A stretch of DNA of 6,762 nt from Bacteroidales bacterium (GTDB lineage: Bacteria; Bacteroidota; Bacteroidia; Bacteroidales; UBA7960), in NCBI GenBank assembly GCA_003560215.1, contig PWIY01000388.1, positions 1-6,762 of the forward strand, given 5' to 3'. The notes under the pieces are model-generated. The model worked only from the letters and a program-made list of their open reading frames with translations. It was not told the DNA's origin and ran no database searches. This document shows, piece by piece, positions 5,088-6,762 of this stretch. The first letter of the stretch is position 1. Each line of letters begins with the position of its first letter. The translations under genes and the position numbers were made by a program.

Positions 5088-6762
5088 ATGACAAAACCTC
5101 TACTCAAATTCCATCATTTTTTACTTGTTACCCTGCTTGTACTGTTACCAGGCCGGCTAATTGCCGGTAGCACAGCATTTCAAGCCGATAACTTATCGAA
5201 AGATGCTGTGTTAACCCTCCCTTTTGAAGAAGATTTTTCTGGTGTTGAAGTTGGCGAAATGCCTGAAAACTGGACCAGAACGCATTCCAACTGGGCAGTA
5301 GCCAATTCAAATGCAGCAGGAGGTGCCTCAGCCCCTGAGCTGCGATTTGATTACACGCCGGTTAATGAAGGGACTATACGGGCAATTACCCCTTTACTGG
5401 ATGCTACAGAAGTGTCAGAAACCATTAAAATGGAATTCATGCACCGGCTTGATCATTTCAGTGGCAGCTATTACCTTAAAGTTCAAACCTCACTGGATGG
5501 TGAAGAGTGGGATGACCAGTGGGTCGTGGAAGTAGGTGACAAAGCCATGCCCGAACTTATGTTAGAACAAGAAAACAAGAATGATATTCCATCCAGCCGG
5601 GAAGCTATTTATCTCGAAGGGATTCAGGAAGAGCAGTTTTACATTGCCTTTGTTTTTGAGGGCAACACAGATGATATTGACAGGTGGTACATCGATGATA
5701 TATCGGTTAGTGTGGCTGCAGATATGTTTGGGGTAGAGGTTGTCGTTCTGGAAGACTCTGAGGAAAAAGATCCCATCGCCAATGCTGAAATCCATTTTGA
5801 TGAGGAGACATTCACCACTGATATGGATGGGGTAGCTGACATTTTCCTTCAGGAGGGGGTAAACTATTCCTTTTCTGTTGTTGCTGAAGGATATGTTACC
5901 GAAGAATTTGATTTTACCATGATTGGTGAGGATACATCAATCGAGGTACTAATGACGGATGTTGTTTTAGAGCCCCGGAATTTACGAATAACAACCGAAG
6001 ACATGGAGCCGGGCGATGCATTGCTAACCTGGACTGATTATGGCGAACAATATGAGTATCGCTATGATGATGGCAACGTAACAGGCCAGCTAGGTCACCA
6101 GAATGGTACACTCAACAGCATGCACGGTTCTGTTTACCGGAATGATGCACTTTTACACGAAATGGCCTGGATGCTTACCAATGAGGGAGGACCTCATAAC
6201 ACCGTGAAATTATGGGTGATTGGGCTGGACGAAGATGGATTTCCGGATCGGGATCAGGTTCTTTACACAGCTGAAGAAATTGAAAATACCGATATGCAAT
6301 GGATGACCTATGAGTTCGAAGAGCCGGTTGAGGCCCCCAATGGATTCTATATTGCTGTAAGCTATAATGGGTTTTTGGGACTGGCGACGGATGACGGGGT
6401 TACTCCCGGCTATGAGTTTCAACCTGAAACGCATTTTGGAATTTTCAATATTCTGGATCCTTCTTCTCAATTTTCTCCTATTGAACAGTTTGAATTCACA
6501 AGGAACTTTATGATCAGGGCTTACGGTGAAAACTTTGGGGAGCTGGAGTTCGACAAAAAGCGTGAAGCCACGGGTAAAATGGCTGAAAACACCAGTGGGC
6601 CTTCTCCTGTATTCATTCCGCTTGACCAGCCTTTTTATGCAGGTAGTCCTTATCAGGATGATTTCGCCACCAAAGCTCTTTTGGGCTTTAATATTTATCT
6701 CAATGATGAACTGGTGGCAACAGAAGTTCAGGAAACTGAATACAAATTCTCAGAACTGGAGG
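5088..6762 (+). CDS. Secreted multidomain protein: choice-of-anchor J, carboxypeptidase-regulatory-like and fibronectin-III-like modules (3' end beyond window)
   Basis: 558 codons are visible from ATG 5088 with no stop, after the A-rich leader AACAAAAAAAATG. A Sec signal peptide (K3, K7, hydrophobic 11-20, likely cleavage between A26 and A30) begins the protein. Residues 44-207 look like a choice-of-anchor J (cleaved-adhesin/MAM-like) jelly roll, starting LPFEEDFSG and ending RWYIDDISV. Residues 216-289 resemble a carboxypeptidase-regulatory-like beta-sandwich (PIANAEIHFD, then a TDMDG turn). Residues 294-510 begin like a fibronectin-III strand (LLTWTDYGE) followed by YRYDDG, as in many Bacteroidota cell-surface and gingipain-related proteins. 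Residues 533-558 (GFNIYLNDELVATEV) start another FN3-like module. No protease or glycosidase active site is visible, so catalytic function, if any, lies beyond the edge or is absent. Type IX secretion is inferred; the diagnostic C-terminal sorting domain would be outside the window. Mature protein is strongly acidic. Adhesion or ligand binding is the best general guess. Confidence 0.88.
   Translation, partial: MTKPLLKFHHFLLVTLLVLLPGRLIAGSTAFQADNLSKDAVLTLPFEEDFSGVEVGEMPENWTRTHSNWAVANSNAAGGASAPELRFDYTPVNEGTIRAITPLLDATEVSETIKMEFMHRLDHFSGSYYLKVQTSLDGEEWDDQWVVEVGDKAMPELMLEQENKNDIPSSREAIYLEGIQEEQFYIAFVFEGNTDDIDRWYIDDISVSVAADMFGVEVVVLEDSEEKDPIANAEIHFDEETFTTDMDGVADIFLQEGVNYSFSVVAEGYVTEEFDFTMIGEDTSIEVLMTDVVLEPRNLRITTEDMEPGDALLTWTDYGEQYEYRYDDGNVTGQLGHQNGTLNSMHGSVYRNDALLHEMAWMLTNEGGPHNTVKLWVIGLDEDGFPDRDQVLYTAEEIENTDMQWMTYEFEEPVEAPNGFYIAVSYNGFLGLATDDGVTPGYEFQPETHFGIFNILDPSSQFSPIEQFEFTRNFMIRAYGENFGELEFDKKREATGKMAENTSGPSPVFIPLDQPFYAGSPYQDDFATKALLGFNIYLNDELVATEVQETEYKFSELE

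Noticed and set aside
4885..5091. A 68-codon plus-strand frame before the secreted-protein gene
   Set aside because: It overlaps the candidate -7 box, has an odd composition rich in Phe, Cys and Pro, and ends inside the next gene's start. It is more likely leader RNA.

Overview
The window looks like a chromosomal segment from a member of the Bacteroidota. Start codons lack recognisable Shine-Dalgarno sequences and are preceded by A-rich leaders. Several intergenic octamers fit the Bacteroidota -7 promoter consensus TAnnTTTG. The gene content agrees: an orphan LolD-like ATPase, a lipoprotein built of MORN-type repeats, and a modular secreted protein of the choice-of-anchor J type, which is often exported by type IX secretion in this phylum. 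I cannot resolve order or genus.

Layout. Positions 1-2736 (minus strand) hold one long gene, open at its 3' end beyond the left edge. It encodes a fused FAD- and Fe-S-containing dehydrogenase of the YdiJ / D-2-hydroxyglutarate dehydrogenase type (912 codons visible). A 121-bp divergent promoter region (2737-2857) separates it from a LolD-like ABC ATPase (2858-3508, plus). A 231-bp spacer carrying a compact hairpin leads to an AT-rich lipoprotein gene (3740-4552) with eight uninterrupted 24-residue repeats. A 535-bp non-coding stretch follows. It contains a strong intrinsic terminator (4659-4705), helically phased A-tracts (4846-4881), a candidate promoter (4899-4906) and a leader of about 175 nt. 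The last gene (5088 to the right edge, plus) encodes a signal-peptide-bearing multidomain surface or secreted protein, open at its 3' end.

How the genes relate. The four genes appear to be separate transcription units rather than one operon. The dehydrogenase and LolD share a divergent control region but no evident pathway. LolD would power lipoprotein release from the inner membrane, and the next gene is a lipoprotein; I treat that adjacency as coincidental unless conserved elsewhere. Nothing here clearly forms a new multi-gene system. The items most worth a second look are the perfect-period repeat lipoprotein with its shift in base composition, the curved-DNA promoter region before the secreted protein, and a substituted cysteine ligand position in the dehydrogenase's first Fe-S motif.
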